This document shows positions 45,234 through 55,709 of a DNA stretch of 64,000 nt, piece by piece. The translations under genes were made by a program, and so were the position numbers. The notes under the pieces were generated by a model. That model did not search any database. It had not been told where the DNA came from and saw nothing but the letters and a program-made list of their open reading frames with translations. This DNA comes from Pseudomonas entomophila (lineage in GTDB: Bacteria > Pseudomonadota > Gammaproteobacteria > Pseudomonadales > Pseudomonadaceae). Position 1 is the first letter of the stretch. Each line of letters opens with the position of its first letter. The DNA lies in the NCBI RefSeq assembly GCF_023277925.1, contig NZ_CP063832.1, positions 4,028,501 through 4,092,500 of the forward strand, read 5' to 3'.

Positions 45234-46103
45234 TCAGATCACCAGCCCCGCCACTTCCTGGGCCACGCCCAGGAACGCCGCCGGCAAGCGCGCCTGGCGC
45301 CGCTCCTTGAGGCAATACAGGTACTCGTGCATCACCGGCGCCTCTTCCAACGCCAGCACCCGCAGCTCCGGGTTATGCGGCACTTCGTGGCGGGCAATGA
45401 TGCTGATGCCGATATTGCGCAGCACCGCCTCGCGGATCGACTCGCGGCTACCGATCTCCAACAACGCACCGGCCTTCACGCCGGCCTCCTGCATCATCTG
45501 CTCGGTCAGTTTGCGCGTGGTCGAGCCCTTCTCGCGCATCAGCAGGCAATGCCCGGCCACCACGTCGATGGACACCGCTTGGCGGTGAGCCAGCGGATGA
45601 TTGCGGTGCACGGCCACCACCAGCGGGTCGGTGCCCAACACCCGGCGCACCAGGCGCGCGTCCTCCAGCAGTTGCGAAGAGGCCGCGATGTCCACTCGAT
45701 AGTCCTCGAGCATTTCCAGCACCTGCTGGGAGTTGCCGATCTCGACCGCAACGTCCACCTGGGGCAGGCGTTCGCGGAAGATCTTCACCAGGTCGAGGAT
45801 GTAGTACGGCGCGGTGGCGGCGATGCGCAGGCTGCCCTGGGCCAGGCTGCTGTTGCGCAGTTCGAACTCGATGTCGGCCTCCTGCTGCAGCAGGGCCTTG
45901 ACCATCGGCAACAGGCGTACGCCCTCCTCGCTCAGCACCAGGCGCCGGCCGCCACGGTAGAACAACTCCACCGCATACTGGCTTTCGAGGTTGCGGACCT
46001 GCGTGGTCACCGTGGGCTGGCTGAGCCCGAGCTTCTTCGCCGCCAGGGTGATGCTGCCCAGGCGGGCCACCATGTAGAAGGCTTTGAGCTCGGCGCTCAG
46101 CAT
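45234..46103 (-). CDS. LysR-family transcriptional regulator
   Basis: 289 residues. N-terminal winged helix (FYMVARLGSITLAAKKLGLSQPTVTTQVRNLES, positions 9-41 in parts) and a C-terminal periplasmic-binding-like effector domain. Target is not clear; it is beside cadA, from which it is separated by 12 bases on the same strand (cadA ends at 46116), so it could be read through from the cadA promoter. Length and domain layout are standard. Confidence 0.88.
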   Translation of the reverse strand: MLSAELKAFYMVARLGSITLAAKKLGLSQPTVTTQVRNLESQYAVELFYRGGRRLVLSEEGVRLLPMVKALLQQEADIEFELRNSSLAQGSLRIAATAPYYILDLVKIFRERLPQVDVAVEIGNSQQVLEMLEDYRVDIAASSQLLEDARLVRRVLGTDPLVVAVHRNHPLAHRQAVSIDVVAGHCLLMREKGSTTRKLTEQMMQEAGVKAGALLEIGSRESIREAVLRNIGISIIARHEVPHNPELRVLALEEAPVMHEYLYCLKERRQARLPAAFLGVAQEVAGLVI

Positions 46104-46115
46104 TGTGCATAACCT

Positions 46116-48362
46116 CTATTTGCGCAGCAGGCGCAAGCCGTTGAACACCACCAGCAGGCTCACGCCCATGTCGGCGAACACCGCCATCCACATGGTGGCC
46201 ATGCCGGCAAAGGTGATCGCCAGGAAAATCGCCTTGATCCCCAGGGCCAGCACGATGTTCTGGGTGAGGATCGCCGCGCTTTGGCGCGACAGCCTGACGA
46301 ACGCCGGGATTTTGCGCAAGTCGTCGTCCATCAGCGCCACGTCGGCAGTCTCGATGGCCGTGTCGGTACCGGCGGCGGCCATCGCGAAACCGATCTCGGC
46401 ACGGGCCAGGGCCGGTGCGTCGTTGATACCGTCACCGACCATGCCGACCCGGTGGCCTTCGGCGTACAGGCGCTCGATGGTGGCGAGCTTGTCCGCCGGC
46501 AACAGGTTGCCCTCGGCCCGGTCGATCCCCACCTGGGCAGCGATCGCCTGGGCGGTATGAGGATTGTCGCCGGTAAGCATGACCGTCTTGATACCGAGCG
46601 CATGCAGTTCGGCAATGGCCTGGCGGCTGCTGTCCTTGACCGTGTCGGCCACGGCGAATAGCGCCAGCGGGCCGCTGCGGTCGAGCAACAGCACCACGGT
46701 CTTGCCCTGGCGCTCCAGCTGGTCCAGCTCGGCTTCGAGCTGCGGCGAGCACAAGCCCAGTTCTTCGACCAGGCGATGGTTGCCCAGGTGGTAGGTTTCA
46801 CCGTCGATGTCGCCACGCACCCCGCGCCCGGCCAGGGCGGCGAACTCGGTGACTTCGCTCATTGCCAGGTCTTGCGCCTTGGCGAACAAGGCAATGGCAC
46901 CGGACACCGGGTGGTCGGAGCGGGCGGCAAGGCTTGCGGCCAGCGCCTGGGCACGGCCTTCGAACAACGGGTCGAGCACCTTGCTGTCGGTCTGCACCGG
47001 CTTGCCATGGGTGATGGTGCCGGTCTTGTCCAAGGCCAGGAAGTCCAGCTTGCGCCCACCCTCCAGGTACACGCCGCCCTTGATCAGGATGCCTTTGCGC
47101 GCGGCGGCGGCCAGGCCGCTGACGATGGTCACCGGGGTGGAGATCACCAGCGCGCACGGGCAGGCCACCACCAGCAGCACCAGGGCGCGGTAGATCCAGT
47201 CGAACCAGGCACCGGCCATGAACAGCGGCGGGATGATCGCCACCGCCAGGGCCACGGCGAAGACCACCGGGGTGTAGATGCGCGAGAACTGGTCGACGAA
47301 GCGCTGGGTCGGCGCACGGGCGCCCTGGGCCTCCTCGACCGCCTTGATGATGCGTGCCAGGGTCGACTGGCCGGCGCCCGCAGTGACGCGGTATTCCAGC
47401 GAGCCTGCCTGGTTGATGGTGCCGGCGAACAGTTTGTCGCCCACCGTTTTCTCCACTGGCAGGCTTTCGCCGGTGATCGGTGCCTGATCGACGCTGGATT
47501 GCCCACTGACCACTTCGCCGTCCAGGCCGATGCGCTCACCTGGGCGTACCCGCACCCGCGCACCCAAAGCTACCTCGCGCACATCGACTTCAAGCCACTG
47601 TCCGTCTGCCTGCTGCACGGTCGCCATGTCCGGCGCCAGCTGCATCAGGCCGCCGATCGCGTTGCGCGCGCGGTCCAGCGAGCGGGCCTCGATCAGTTCG
47701 GCCACGGTGAACAGCACCATCACCATGGCCGCTTCCGGCCATTGGCCGATCAGCACGGCGCCGGTCACGGCGATGCTCATCAGGGCGTTGATGTTGAGGT
47801 TGCGGTTCTTCAGGGCGATCCAGCCCTTCTTGTAGGTGCCCAGCCCACAGCCGAGGATGGCCGCCAGGGCCAGCGCCGCTACCACCCACTCCGGCGCCTT
47901 GCCGGCGAAATGCACGATTTCGGCGGCGACCGCCGCCACACCGGACACTGCCAGCGGCCACCAGCGGGTCTTGCTGGCCTGGGGCATTTCGGCGCTGCCG
48001 TCGTCCTCGTCGGCCAGCGGCTCGGCCTTCATGCCCAGGCTGTCGATGGCCTGCTCGATCTGGCCGGTGCCGTCGTGGGTGTGACGCACGCCCAACACGC
48101 GGTTGATCAGGTTGAACTCCAGTTGCTCGATACCGGCCAGCTTGCCCAGCTTATCCTGGATCAGCGTCTGCTCGGTCGGGCAGTCCATGGCCTGGATGCG
48201 GAAGCGGCTGAGGCGCGCCTGAGCACTGGCCTTCTCGGTCAGCTGCACCAGGGCAGGCGCAGCATGGGAGCCGCAGCAGCTGTGGGCATGGGTGTCGTGG
48301 CTGTGACCCTTTTCACCATGGTCGTGGTCATGCTTGTGTTCAGGGCTGACTGGCTGGTTCAT
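46116..48362 (-). CDS. cadA: Cd2+/Zn2+/Pb2+ P1B-type ATPase CadA
   Basis: 748 residues from ATG 48362 (AAGGATGATTCC upstream). A His-rich N-terminus ([19 protein letters not shown], 9-27) precedes a heavy-metal-associated domain with MDCPTEQ (59-65). Membrane motif CPC ([11 protein letters not shown]), phosphorylation site [11 protein letters not shown] and hinge [11 protein letters not shown] are intact. CPC with the His-rich tail fits Zn/Cd/Pb exporters. Divergent from cadR, with a MerR-type promoter between. Confidence 0.95.
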   Translation of the reverse strand: MNQPVSPEHKHDHDHGEKGHSHDTHAHSCCGSHAAPALVQLTEKASAQARLSRFRIQAMDCPTEQTLIQDKLGKLAGIEQLEFNLINRVLGVRHTHDGTGQIEQAIDSLGMKAEPLADEDDGSAEMPQASKTRWWPLAVSGVAAVAAEIVHFAGKAPEWVVAALALAAILGCGLGTYKKGWIALKNRNLNINALMSIAVTGAVLIGQWPEAAMVMVLFTVAELIEARSLDRARNAIGGLMQLAPDMATVQQADGQWLEVDVREVALGARVRVRPGERIGLDGEVVSGQSSVDQAPITGESLPVEKTVGDKLFAGTINQAGSLEYRVTAGAGQSTLARIIKAVEEAQGARAPTQRFVDQFSRIYTPVVFAVALAVAIIPPLFMAGAWFDWIYRALVLLVVACPCALVISTPVTIVSGLAAAARKGILIKGGVYLEGGRKLDFLALDKTGTITHGKPVQTDSKVLDPLFEGRAQALAASLAARSDHPVSGAIALFAKAQDLAMSEVTEFAALAGRGVRGDIDGETYHLGNHRLVEELGLCSPQLEAELDQLERQGKTVVLLLDRSGPLALFAVADTVKDSSRQAIAELHALGIKTVMLTGDNPHTAQAIAAQVGIDRAEGNLLPADKLATIERLYAEGHRVGMVGDGINDAPALARAEIGFAMAAAGTDTAIETADVALMDDDLRKIPAFVRLSRQSAAILTQNIVLALGIKAIFLAITFAGMATMWMAVFADMGVSLLVVFNGLRLLRK

Positions 48363-48392
48363 GGAATCATCCTTAAAAAAGGGCACTAGCTC

Positions 48393-48484
48393 CCTGTAGG
48401 AGCCGGCTTTGCCGGCGAAAGCGTCCGCCCAGGCAAAGGTGTCGTTCCTGCTGACGTCTTCGCCGGCAAAGCCGGCTCCTACAG
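48393..48484. repeat. REP pair, GCCGGC type, in the cadA leader
   Basis: CTGTAGGAGCCGGCTTTGCC and GGCAAAGCCGGCTCCTACAG arms about 48 bases apart. Unusual position: it lies in the 5' untranslated region of cadA, between its promoter and ribosome site, so it would be transcribed into the leader. Confidence 0.85.
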
Positions 48485-48498
48485 AGAGGGTTGTTGCC

Positions 48499-48530
48499 AA
48501 GTGAACACCCTGTAGCCACTATAGGGTCAA
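48499..48530 (-). promoter_or_regulatory. CadR-controlled cadA promoter and operator
   Basis: On the minus strand, -35 TTGACC (48530-48525) and -10 TCACTT (48504-48499) are separated by 20 bases, the long spacer that MerR-family activators correct by twisting DNA. Inside it lies the palindrome ACCCTGTAGCCACTATAGGG (48507-48526), an imperfect dyad. It closely follows the known cadA/zntA promoter design. Confidence 0.88.
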
Positions 48531-48551
48531 GCCCCTTGCTGGAGATTAGCC

Positions 48552-48995
48552 ATGAAGATCGGAGAACTGGCCAAGGCCACCGACTGCGCCGTGGAGACCA
48601 TCCGCTACTACGAACGCGAACAACTGCTGCCCGAGCCTGCCCGCAGCGATGGCAACTACCGGCTGTATACCCAGGCCCACGTCGAGCGGCTGACCTTCAT
48701 CCGCAACTGCCGCACGCTGGACATGACCCTTGATGAAATTCGCAGCCTGTTGAACCTGCGCGACAGCCCGGAAGCGTCGTGCGGCAGCGTCAATGCGCTG
48801 ATCGACGAGCATATCGAGCATGTGCAAGCGCGGATCGACGGGCTGGTGGCGCTGCAGGCGCAGCTGGTGGAGTTGCGTCAGCAGTGCAATGCGCAAGGGG
48901 CGGAATGCGCGATTCTGCAGCAGCTGGAGACGAATGGGGCGGTGTCGGTGCCGGAGGTGGAGCATTCGCACGTGGGCAGAAGCCACGGGCATTGA
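48552..48995 (+). CDS. cadR: CadR, MerR-family Cd(II) sensor
   Basis: 147 residues. N-terminal MerR helix-turn-helix (MKIGELAKATDCAVETIRYY) and a dimerisation coil, with the metal-binding cysteines C77, C112 and C119 known from CadR. The His-rich tail (EHSHVGRSHGH) is also typical and forms a second metal site. Activates cadA through the adjacent operator. Divergent from cadA. Confidence 0.95.
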   Translation: MKIGELAKATDCAVETIRYYEREQLLPEPARSDGNYRLYTQAHVERLTFIRNCRTLDMTLDEIRSLLNLRDSPEASCGSVNALIDEHIEHVQARIDGLVALQAQLVELRQQCNAQGAECAILQQLETNGAVSVPEVEHSHVGRSHGH

Positions 48996-49022
48996 AAATG
49001 CCTGGGGGCGCTGCGCCCCCTT

Positions 49023-49086
49023 TCGCGACACAAGGCCGCTCCCACAGGTTCTGCACTGTACCTGTGGGAACGGCCTTGTGTCGCGA
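49023..49086. repeat. REP-like inverted repeat, TGTGTCGCGA type
   Basis: TCGCGACACAAGGCCGCTCC and GGAACGGCCTTGTGTCGCGA, with CCACAGG/CCTGTGG inner edges and a 12-base loop: a 26-base stem with one mismatch. Differs from the GCCGGC elements in sequence but has the same paired architecture; sits between convergent cadR and thyA. GGGGGCGC...GCGCCCCC lies beside it. Confidence 0.82.
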
Positions 49087-49119
49087 TGGGCTGCAAGGCA
49101 GCGCCAACATTCTGAAAAG

Positions 49120-50091
49120 CTACACCGCCATCGGCGCGGTCATCGGCGCATGGTGCTCATACCCTTCCAGCGAGAAGTCGCTCGGTTCGATCTTCTCCAG
49201 CCACTCCGGCTCGTACTTGCCGGTCTTGGCGAACGCCGGCACGCGGTCGCTGATCACCAGCTTCGGCGCCGCCAGCGGCTCGCGCTTCATCTGCTCGTTG
49301 AGCATGTCCAGGTGGTTCTCGTACACATGGGCATCGCCAATGAAGTAGGTGAACCAGCGCGGGGTGTAGCCGGTCAGGCGCCCGAACAGCGACAGCAGTG
49401 CCGCGCCTTCGGTGAGGTTGAACGGCGTGCCCAGGCCCAGATCGTTGGAGCGGATGTAGAGCGTCAGGGAGATCTCCTTGGTCTCGACATTCGGGTGGAA
49501 CTGGTACAGCAAGTGGCACGGCGGCAGGGCCATTTCATCCAGCTGGGCGCAGTTCCAGCCGTGGAACAGGATGCGCCGGCTGCCCGGGTCGTTGGCGATG
49601 GTGTCCAGGCACTGGCGCACCTGGTCGATGGCCTTGTACAGGATGACGAAGGCCTGGCCGTCCTCCTCGTCCTGGGCGATGCGACGGAAGCCCGCCTTTT
49701 CCGCCATCTCGATGGCGGCCGGGTTGCTCAGCGGGATGCGCTTGTAGCCCGGCCACTGGCGCCACTGCACGCCGTAGATCTCACCGAGGTCGTCATGGCC
49801 CTGGCGGAACGGGTTGGCCAGCCACTGGGCGTTCTCGTTGGCGTTCTGGTCCCAGACCTTGCAGCCCAACTCGCGAAATTCGCCGGCATTCTTCACACCG
49901 CGCAGGAAACCGACCATCTCGCCGATCGCCGACTTGAACGCCAGCTTGCGTGTGGTGATGGCCGGGAAGCCTTTCTGCAGGTCGAAGCGCAGCATGGCGC
50001 CCGGCAGGCTGATGGTGCGGATGCCGGTGCGGTTTTCCTGCAGCGTGCCGTTGTCGATGACGTCACGGACCAGATCTAGATACTGTTTCAT
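49120..50091 (-). CDS. thyA: thymidylate synthase ThyA, long form
   Basis: 323 residues, about 60 more than the 264-residue E. coli enzyme. Catalytic Cys192 is in [11 protein letters not shown], with Arg pairs for phosphate binding ([10 protein letters not shown]) and the folate/dUMP segment [13 protein letters not shown]. Most extra length is an insert at about 114-153 ([20 protein letters not shown] and on) between the WRQW and IDQV segments. Makes dTMP from dUMP and methylene-THF. Downstream of lgt by 48 bases. Confidence 0.93.
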   Translation of the reverse strand: MKQYLDLVRDVIDNGTLQENRTGIRTISLPGAMLRFDLQKGFPAITTRKLAFKSAIGEMVGFLRGVKNAGEFRELGCKVWDQNANENAQWLANPFRQGHDDLGEIYGVQWRQWPGYKRIPLSNPAAIEMAEKAGFRRIAQDEEDGQAFVILYKAIDQVRQCLDTIANDPGSRRILFHGWNCAQLDEMALPPCHLLYQFHPNVETKEISLTLYIRSNDLGLGTPFNLTEGAALLSLFGRLTGYTPRWFTYFIGDAHVYENHLDMLNEQMKREPLAAPKLVISDRVPAFAKTGKYEPEWLEKIEPSDFSLEGYEHHAPMTAPMAV

Positions 50092-50139
50092 GGCTTACCT
50101 GTAACAAGAACGGCAGGGGGATCGCCCCTGCCGTGGGAA

Positions 50140-50949
50140 TCAAACGGTGGCCTTGGCCGTCGGTTTGCGGTTGTAGGCCAGCCAGATCAGGAAGATGCCG
50201 CCGACGATCATCGGCACGCAGAGCAACTGACCCATGGTCAACCAGCCGAAGGCGATGTAGCCAAGCTGGGCGTCGGGTACCCGCACGAACTCCACGATGA
50301 AACGGAAGATGCCGTAGAACAGCGCGAACATGCCGGAAACGGCCATGGTCGGGCGCGGCTTGCGCGAGTACAGCCAAAGGATGACGAATAATGCCACACC
50401 TTCGAGGGCGAACTGGTACAGCTGCGACGGGTGACGCGGCAGCTGCGCAGGGTCGCTGAACGGTGGGAAGACCATGGCCCAGGGCACGTCGGTGGCCTTG
50501 CCCCACAGTTCGGCGTTGATGAAGTTGCCGATACGCCCGGCGCCCAGGCCGATCGGCACCAGCGGCGCGACGAAGTCCATCAGCTCGAAGAACGACTTGT
50601 TGTTGCGCTTGCCGAACCACAGCGCCGCCAGCATCACGCCGATGAAGCCGCCGTGGAACGACATGCCGCCCTTCCACACCTCGAAGATCAGCGTCGGGTT
50701 GGCCAGGTACTGGTGCAGGTCGTAGAACAGCACATAGCCCAGGCGCCCGCCGACGATCACCCCCATCGACAGCCAGAACACCAGGTCGGAGAGTTTCTCG
50801 CGGTTCCAGGTCGGGTCGAAGCGGTTCAACCGGCGCGAGGCCAGCAGCCAGGCGCCGCCGATGCCGATCAGGTACATCAGGCCGTACCAGTGGATTTTCA
50901 GTGGACCGAGGGCCACGGCCACGGGGTCTATCTGCGGGTAAGGCAGCAT
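50140..50949 (-). CDS. lgt: prolipoprotein diacylglyceryl transferase Lgt
   Basis: 269 residues with seven membrane helices. The Lgt signature [14 protein letters not shown] (about 142-155) and the essential N-terminal HWYG motif and Arg segment ([18 protein letters not shown]) are present. Transfers diacylglycerol to the lipobox Cys. Third-to-last of a TauE-lgt-thyA run on the minus strand, 16 bases after the TauE-type gene. Confidence 0.96.
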   Translation of the reverse strand: MLPYPQIDPVAVALGPLKIHWYGLMYLIGIGGAWLLASRRLNRFDPTWNREKLSDLVFWLSMGVIVGGRLGYVLFYDLHQYLANPTLIFEVWKGGMSFHGGFIGVMLAALWFGKRNNKSFFELMDFVAPLVPIGLGAGRIGNFINAELWGKATDVPWAMVFPPFSDPAQLPRHPSQLYQFALEGVALFVILWLYSRKPRPTMAVSGMFALFYGIFRFIVEFVRVPDAQLGYIAFGWLTMGQLLCVPMIVGGIFLIWLAYNRKPTAKATV

Positions 50950-50965
50950 TGTCTTTCCTCTAGTT

Positions 50966-51748
50966 TCAGATAAGGAAGCTGAGTCCGACGCAGAACAGCA
51001 GCGCGGCGAACAGGCGCTTGAGCACGCGCGGCGACAGCTTGTGCGCCAGACGCGCGCCGAAGCGGGCGAAGAACATGCTGGTCACGGCTATGCCGACCAG
51101 CGCGGGAAGGTAGACGTAACCGATGCTGTGGGCTGGCAGATGCTCTTCATGCCAGCCCAGCCACATGAAGCTAAGGGTGCTGGCCAGGGCGATTGGTAGA
51201 CCGCAGGCCGACGAAGTGGCCACCGCCTGCTGCATGGGCAGGCTGCGCCAGGTCAGGAAGGGCACGGTGAGCGATCCACCGCCGATCCCAAAGATGGCAG
51301 AGGCCCAGCCGATCACGCCGCCGGCGGCGGTCAGGCCGGGTTTGCCAGGGATGCCGCAGCTGGCCTTGGGCTTGAGGTCCAGGGCCATCTGCGCGGCGAT
51401 CACCAGGGCGAACACACCGATGATCTTCTGCAACACCGGGCCCTGGATCAGCGAAGCTGTCTTCGCGCCGACCAATGCGCCGAGCAGGATGCCCACGGTC
51501 ATCCAGGCGAAGATCGGCCACTGCACCGCGCCTTTGCGCTGGTGCTCGAGCACGGCGTTGATCGAGGTGAAGACGATGGTCGCCAGCGAAGTGCCGACCG
51601 CCAGGTGGGTCAGCACCGAAGGGTCGAAGCCCTGCAGGGTGAAGCTGAACACCAGCACCGGCACGATGATGATGCCGCCACCGACACCGAACAGCCCGGC
51701 CAGCACACCCGCGCAGGCGCCCAGCAGCAGATAGAGAGCGAATTCCAT
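50966..51748 (-). CDS. TauE/SafE (DUF81) family permease
   Basis: 260 residues from ATG 51748, giving the usual [20 protein letters not shown] start. About eight membrane helices with two family repeats: [15 protein letters not shown] in the first half and [19 protein letters not shown] in the second, the GxGGG motifs of this sulfite/organosulfonate exporter family. Substrate unknown. First gene upstream of lgt. Confidence 0.88.
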   Translation of the reverse strand: MEFALYLLLGACAGVLAGLFGVGGGIIIVPVLVFSFTLQGFDPSVLTHLAVGTSLATIVFTSINAVLEHQRKGAVQWPIFAWMTVGILLGALVGAKTASLIQGPVLQKIIGVFALVIAAQMALDLKPKASCGIPGKPGLTAAGGVIGWASAIFGIGGGSLTVPFLTWRSLPMQQAVATSSACGLPIALASTLSFMWLGWHEEHLPAHSIGYVYLPALVGIAVTSMFFARFGARLAHKLSPRVLKRLFAALLFCVGLSFLI

Positions 51749-51879
51749 TCGTGGCCCCAGTGGAAAACAATCCGGCATGGTAACGGAAGCCACGCCCGGC
51801 GCTCTAGTGAAGTCTGTGTCAGGTGATGGCTAGCGGTCGACGGCGCGGGTAGAGTGGCCGAAAACACAGGGGACAACCT

Positions 51880-52626
51880 ATGTGCCTGATCGTATTCGCC
51901 TGGCGGCCGGGGACAGCCCGGCCGCTGATCGTCGCGGCCAACCGCGATGAATTCCATGCCCGGCCCACCCAGGCCCTGGCCGCCTGGGAGGATGCACCAG
52001 GGGTGTATGCCGGGCGGGACTTGGAAGCCGGCGGGACCTGGCTGGGGGTCGGGCCAAGGGGGCGGTTCGCGGCGCTGACCAATATCCGCGACCCGCGCCA
52101 GCCCTTGGGGCCGCGCTCACGAGGTGAACTGGTCGCGGCTTATCTGCGGGGCGAACTGGGGGTCGAGGCGTACCTCGATCAGGTGGCCAGCCGCAGTGAG
52201 CAGTATTCCGGCTTCAACCTGCTGGTTGGCGATGGGCAGCGGTTGGGTTACCTACACGCGCGTGAGGCCGGGCCGCGCCTGCTCTCGCCCGGCGTATACG
52301 GGCTGTCGAACGCCGGGCTGGACACACCTTGGCCGAAGCTGGTGAAGGCGCGTAACGGGCTGGAGGGATTGCTAGCGTCGGACGATCCACAGCGACTGCT
52401 GGCATTGCTGGCCGACGTACAACCTGCGCCGGACAGCGAATTGCCCGAGACAGGCGTAGGGCTGGCAACCGAGAAGCTGCTGTCGAGCGTGTTCATCGCC
52501 AGCCAGAACTATGGGACGCGGGCGAGCACGGTGCTGATCGTGGATGACCAGGGGCGACGGCGGATGATCGAGCGCAGCTTCGGGCCGTTTGGTGGGCACC
52601 TCGGGGAGGTCAGCCTGGAGGTTTGA
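51880..52626 (+). CDS. NRDE (TANGO2-like) family protein
   Basis: 248 residues starting MCLIVFAW with Cys2 as the potential N-terminal nucleophile; AANRDEFHARPT (about 24-35) is the NRDE motif. GGTWLGVGPRGRFAALTNIR follows. Bacterial members are homologous to TANGO2 (implicated in heme handling or Golgi organisation in eukaryotes); the Ntn-hydrolase-like N-terminus suggests an amidohydrolase fold. Monocistronic, divergent from the TauE gene. Confidence 0.88.
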   Translation: MCLIVFAWRPGTARPLIVAANRDEFHARPTQALAAWEDAPGVYAGRDLEAGGTWLGVGPRGRFAALTNIRDPRQPLGPRSRGELVAAYLRGELGVEAYLDQVASRSEQYSGFNLLVGDGQRLGYLHAREAGPRLLSPGVYGLSNAGLDTPWPKLVKARNGLEGLLASDDPQRLLALLADVQPAPDSELPETGVGLATEKLLSSVFIASQNYGTRASTVLIVDDQGRRRMIERSFGPFGGHLGEVSLEV

Positions 52627-52672
52627 GGTGTTGTAACGGCCTGTTCACCAGCCCTATTGATTTGGCCTGGCC

Positions 52673-52762
52673 TCTGTAGGAGCGGCTTCAGCCGCGATCA
52701 CCCGCAAAGCGGGTGCCACACACCGCGGTGCCTCCATCGCGGCTTAAGCCACTCCTACAGAG
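52673..52762. repeat. REP pair, CGGCTTCAGCCG type
   Basis: CTGTAGGAGCGGCTTCAGCC and the degenerate partner CATCGCGGCTTAAGCCACTC with CTACAGAGG edge, on either side of two small hairpins. Lies between convergent NRDE and ptsP genes. Confidence 0.8.
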
Positions 52763-52794
52763 GACGCTGTGCCCGGCAGCCCAGACGCAGCGAA

Positions 52795-55068
52795 TCAAAG
52801 GGTATTGTTCGGCCCGATCATCCGCGCCAGGCCAAGGTTCTTCAGCGCCAGTTGCAGCGAGCTGTGGATAACCTGCGGGTTGTCGTGGCTCATGGCGTCG
52901 GCCAGCAGCTCCTTGGCCTTGCTCTTGTTGATCTGACGCAGCATCCACTTCACCTTAGGCAGGTTGGTGGCGTTCATCGACAGGCTGTCGAAGCCCATGG
53001 CCATCAGCAGGATCGCGGCGGCCGGATCACCGGCCATCTCGCCGCAGATGCTCACCGGCTTGCCTTCTTCATGGGCCACGCTGACCACCGTCTGCAACGC
53101 CTGCAACACAGCTGGGTGCAGGTAGTCGTACAGGTCGGCGACCCGCGGGTTGTTGCGATCGACGGCCAGCAGGTACTGCGTAAGGTCGTTCGACCCGACC
53201 GAGAGGAAGTCCACCTGCCGCGCCAGCTCGCGGGTCTGGTACACGGCGGCGGGGATCTCCACCATCACCCCGACCGGCGGCATGGGCACGTCGGTGCCTT
53301 CGTCACGCACCTCGCCCCAGGCGCGGTGGATCAGGTGCAGCGCTTCTTCCAGCTCATGGATACCGGAAATCATGGGGAGCAGGATGCGCAGATTGTTCAG
53401 CCCCTCGCTGGCCTTGAGCATGGCGCGGGTCTGCACCAGGAAGATTTCCGGGTGGTCGAGGGTGACGCGGATGCCGCGCCAGCCGAGGAAGGGGTTTTCT
53501 TCCTTGATCGGGAAGTACGAAAGCGACTTGTCGCCACCGATGTCGAGGCTGCGCATGGTCACCGGCAGCGGGTGGAAGGCCTGCAGCTGCTCGCGGTAGA
53601 TCGCCAACTGCTCCTTCTCGCTGGGGAAGCGCTGGTTGATCATGAACGGCACTTCGGTGCGGTACAGGCCGACACCCTCGGCGCCGCGCTGCTGGGCCCG
53701 GGCCACGTCGGCGAGCAGGCCGGTGTTGACCCACAGCGGCATGCGGTGGCCGTCCGGGGTGATGCAGGGAAGCTCGCGCAGGGCATCGAGGCCGCGGGCC
53801 AGCTGACGTTCCTCCTCGACCACGTCGCTGTACTGCTTGCGCAGCACCTCGCCGGGGTTGGTGAACACCTCGCCCTTGTAGCCGTCGACGATCATGTCGA
53901 TGCCGTCGGCCTTCGAATACGGCAGGTCGACTACGCCCATGACCGTGGGGATACCCATCGCCCGGGCAAGGATTGCCACGTGGGAGTTGCCCGAACCGAG
54001 TACCGAGACCAGGCCCACCAGCTTGCCTTCCGGCACCTCGCCAAGCATGGCGGGGGTCAGTTCCTCGCTGACCAGGATGGTGTTGTCTTCATAGACCAGC
54101 GACTGCGAACGGGCCTCCTGGAGATAGGCCAGCAGGCGCCGGCCTAGGTCCTTGACGTCCGAGGCACGCTCGCGCAGATAGTCGTCGTCCATCAGCTCGA
54201 AGCGGTTGACGTGCTCGCCGACCACCTGGCGCAGGGCGCCCTGGGCCCACTGGCCGGTCTTGATGACCTCGACCACCTCGCCACCGAGGGCGGCGTCCTC
54301 GAGCATCATCAGGTACACGTCGAACAACGCACGCTCTTCGGGGCGCAATTGGGTGGCGAGCTTGGCCGACAGCTTGCGCATGTCCTCGCGCACGCCTTCG
54401 AGGGCGTTGTTGAACAGCTTGAGTTCGTTGTCGATGTCCTCGACGGTGCGGTCCGGCACCACTTCCAGGTCGGCGGGCGGCAGCATCACCACGGAGCGGC
54501 CGACGGCAGCGCCCGGCGAGCCCGGAACCCCGACGAAGCGGGCCTCCTGGATGCCCTTGCCCTGACGGCCCAGGCCACGGATGGAGCCGGTGGCCTCGGC
54601 GTGGGCAATAACTCCGGCGAGCTGGGCGCTCATGGTGACCAGGAAGGCTTCTTCGCCTTCGTCGAACTGGCGGCGCTCCTTCTGCTGGATGACCAGCACA
54701 CCCACCACGCGACGGTGGTGGATGATGGGGGCACCGAGGAAAGAGGCGAATTTTTCTTCGCCGGTTTCGGCGAAGTAGCGGTAACGCGGGTGGTCGGCGG
54801 CGTTCTCGAGGTTCAGCGGCTCCTCGCGGGTACCGACCAGGCCAACCAGGCCCTCGTTGGGGGCCATGCTGACCTTGCCGATGGAGCGCTTGTTCAGGCC
54901 CTCCGTAGCCATCAGCACGAAACGGTTGGTTTCCGGATCAAGCAAGTAGACCGAGCAGACCTGGCTGCCCATGGCCTCCTTGACGCGCAAGACAATGATA
55001 CCCAACGCCGTCTTGAGATCTTTGGCGGAGTTCACTTCCTGGACGATCTTGCGCAGCGTATTGAGCAT
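52795..55068 (-). CDS. ptsP: PtsP, nitrogen-PTS Enzyme I (EI-Ntr)
   Basis: 757 residues. N-terminal GAF domain (about 1-160) senses glutamine or related signals; then the EI N-domain with the phospho-accepting His in GSGNSHVAILARAMGIP; then the PEP-binding TIM barrel with GEGVGLYRTEVPFM and SVGSNDLTQYLLAVDRNN, and the Cys of VSICGEMAGDP. Starts the PTS-Ntr phosphorelay to NPr and EIIA-Ntr. Follows rppH by 22 bases, a conserved pair. Confidence 0.95.
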   Translation of the reverse strand: MLNTLRKIVQEVNSAKDLKTALGIIVLRVKEAMGSQVCSVYLLDPETNRFVLMATEGLNKRSIGKVSMAPNEGLVGLVGTREEPLNLENAADHPRYRYFAETGEEKFASFLGAPIIHHRRVVGVLVIQQKERRQFDEGEEAFLVTMSAQLAGVIAHAEATGSIRGLGRQGKGIQEARFVGVPGSPGAAVGRSVVMLPPADLEVVPDRTVEDIDNELKLFNNALEGVREDMRKLSAKLATQLRPEERALFDVYLMMLEDAALGGEVVEVIKTGQWAQGALRQVVGEHVNRFELMDDDYLRERASDVKDLGRRLLAYLQEARSQSLVYEDNTILVSEELTPAMLGEVPEGKLVGLVSVLGSGNSHVAILARAMGIPTVMGVVDLPYSKADGIDMIVDGYKGEVFTNPGEVLRKQYSDVVEEERQLARGLDALRELPCITPDGHRMPLWVNTGLLADVARAQQRGAEGVGLYRTEVPFMINQRFPSEKEQLAIYREQLQAFHPLPVTMRSLDIGGDKSLSYFPIKEENPFLGWRGIRVTLDHPEIFLVQTRAMLKASEGLNNLRILLPMISGIHELEEALHLIHRAWGEVRDEGTDVPMPPVGVMVEIPAAVYQTRELARQVDFLSVGSNDLTQYLLAVDRNNPRVADLYDYLHPAVLQALQTVVSVAHEEGKPVSICGEMAGDPAAAILLMAMGFDSLSMNATNLPKVKWMLRQINKSKAKELLADAMSHDNPQVIHSSLQLALKNLGLARMIGPNNTL

Positions 55069-55090
55069 GGCTCGGGGTCGGACTCCGTCG

Positions 55091-55570
55091 TCAGTCGCGC
55101 GTCAGCAGGCGCGGGGCTAGCTCTTTCAGGGCGCGTCGGTATACCTCGCGCTTGAATGTCACCACCTGGCCCAGCGGATACCAGTAGCTGACCCAGCGCC
55201 AGCCGTCGAATTCCGGTTTGCCGGTGAGGTCCATGCGTACCCGTTGCTCGTTGCTCACCAGGCGTAGCAGGAACCACTTCTGTTTCTGGCCGATGCACAG
55301 CGGCTGGCTGTGGGTGCGCACCAGACGTTGCGGTAAACGATAACGCAACCAGCCACGGGTGCAGGCAAGAATTTCCACATCGTCGCGTTCAAGGCCAACT
55401 TCTTCGTTCAGCTCGCGGTACAGGGCGTCTTCCGGCGTCTCGTCAGGGTTGATGCCACCCTGGGGGAACTGCCAGGCATCCTGGTTGATCCGCCGAGCCC
55501 ATAGCACCTGCCCGGCATCATTCGTGAGAATGATCCCGACATTGGGGCGAAAACCATCCGGGTCGATCAC
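55091..55570 (-). CDS. rppH: RNA pyrophosphohydrolase RppH (GTG start)
   Basis: 159 residues from a GTG at 55570 (GAGG eight bases upstream), which yields the standard start [15 protein letters not shown]. Nudix box [24 protein letters not shown] (about 38-61) in pieces is complete. Removes 5' pyrophosphate from mRNA. No ATG in reach gives the normal length. Upstream of ptsP. Confidence 0.94.
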   Translation of the reverse strand: MIDPDGFRPNVGIILTNDAGQVLWARRINQDAWQFPQGGINPDETPEDALYRELNEEVGLERDDVEILACTRGWLRYRLPQRLVRTHSQPLCIGQKQKWFLLRLVSNEQRVRMDLTGKPEFDGWRWVSYWYPLGQVVTFKREVYRRALKELAPRLLTRD

Positions 55571-55709
55571 GGCAGCAACCTCGCAAACGCATGTCGCCGC
55601 ATTGTTCCACAAAGCCTGAGCACGCAGCAACGCGCCCGCCAAGCTTATGTGCAGCGAGGTGAAAACTCCGTATTCTGCGGGGCTCCCGGAAGCTGATGCG
55701 AGACAACCC

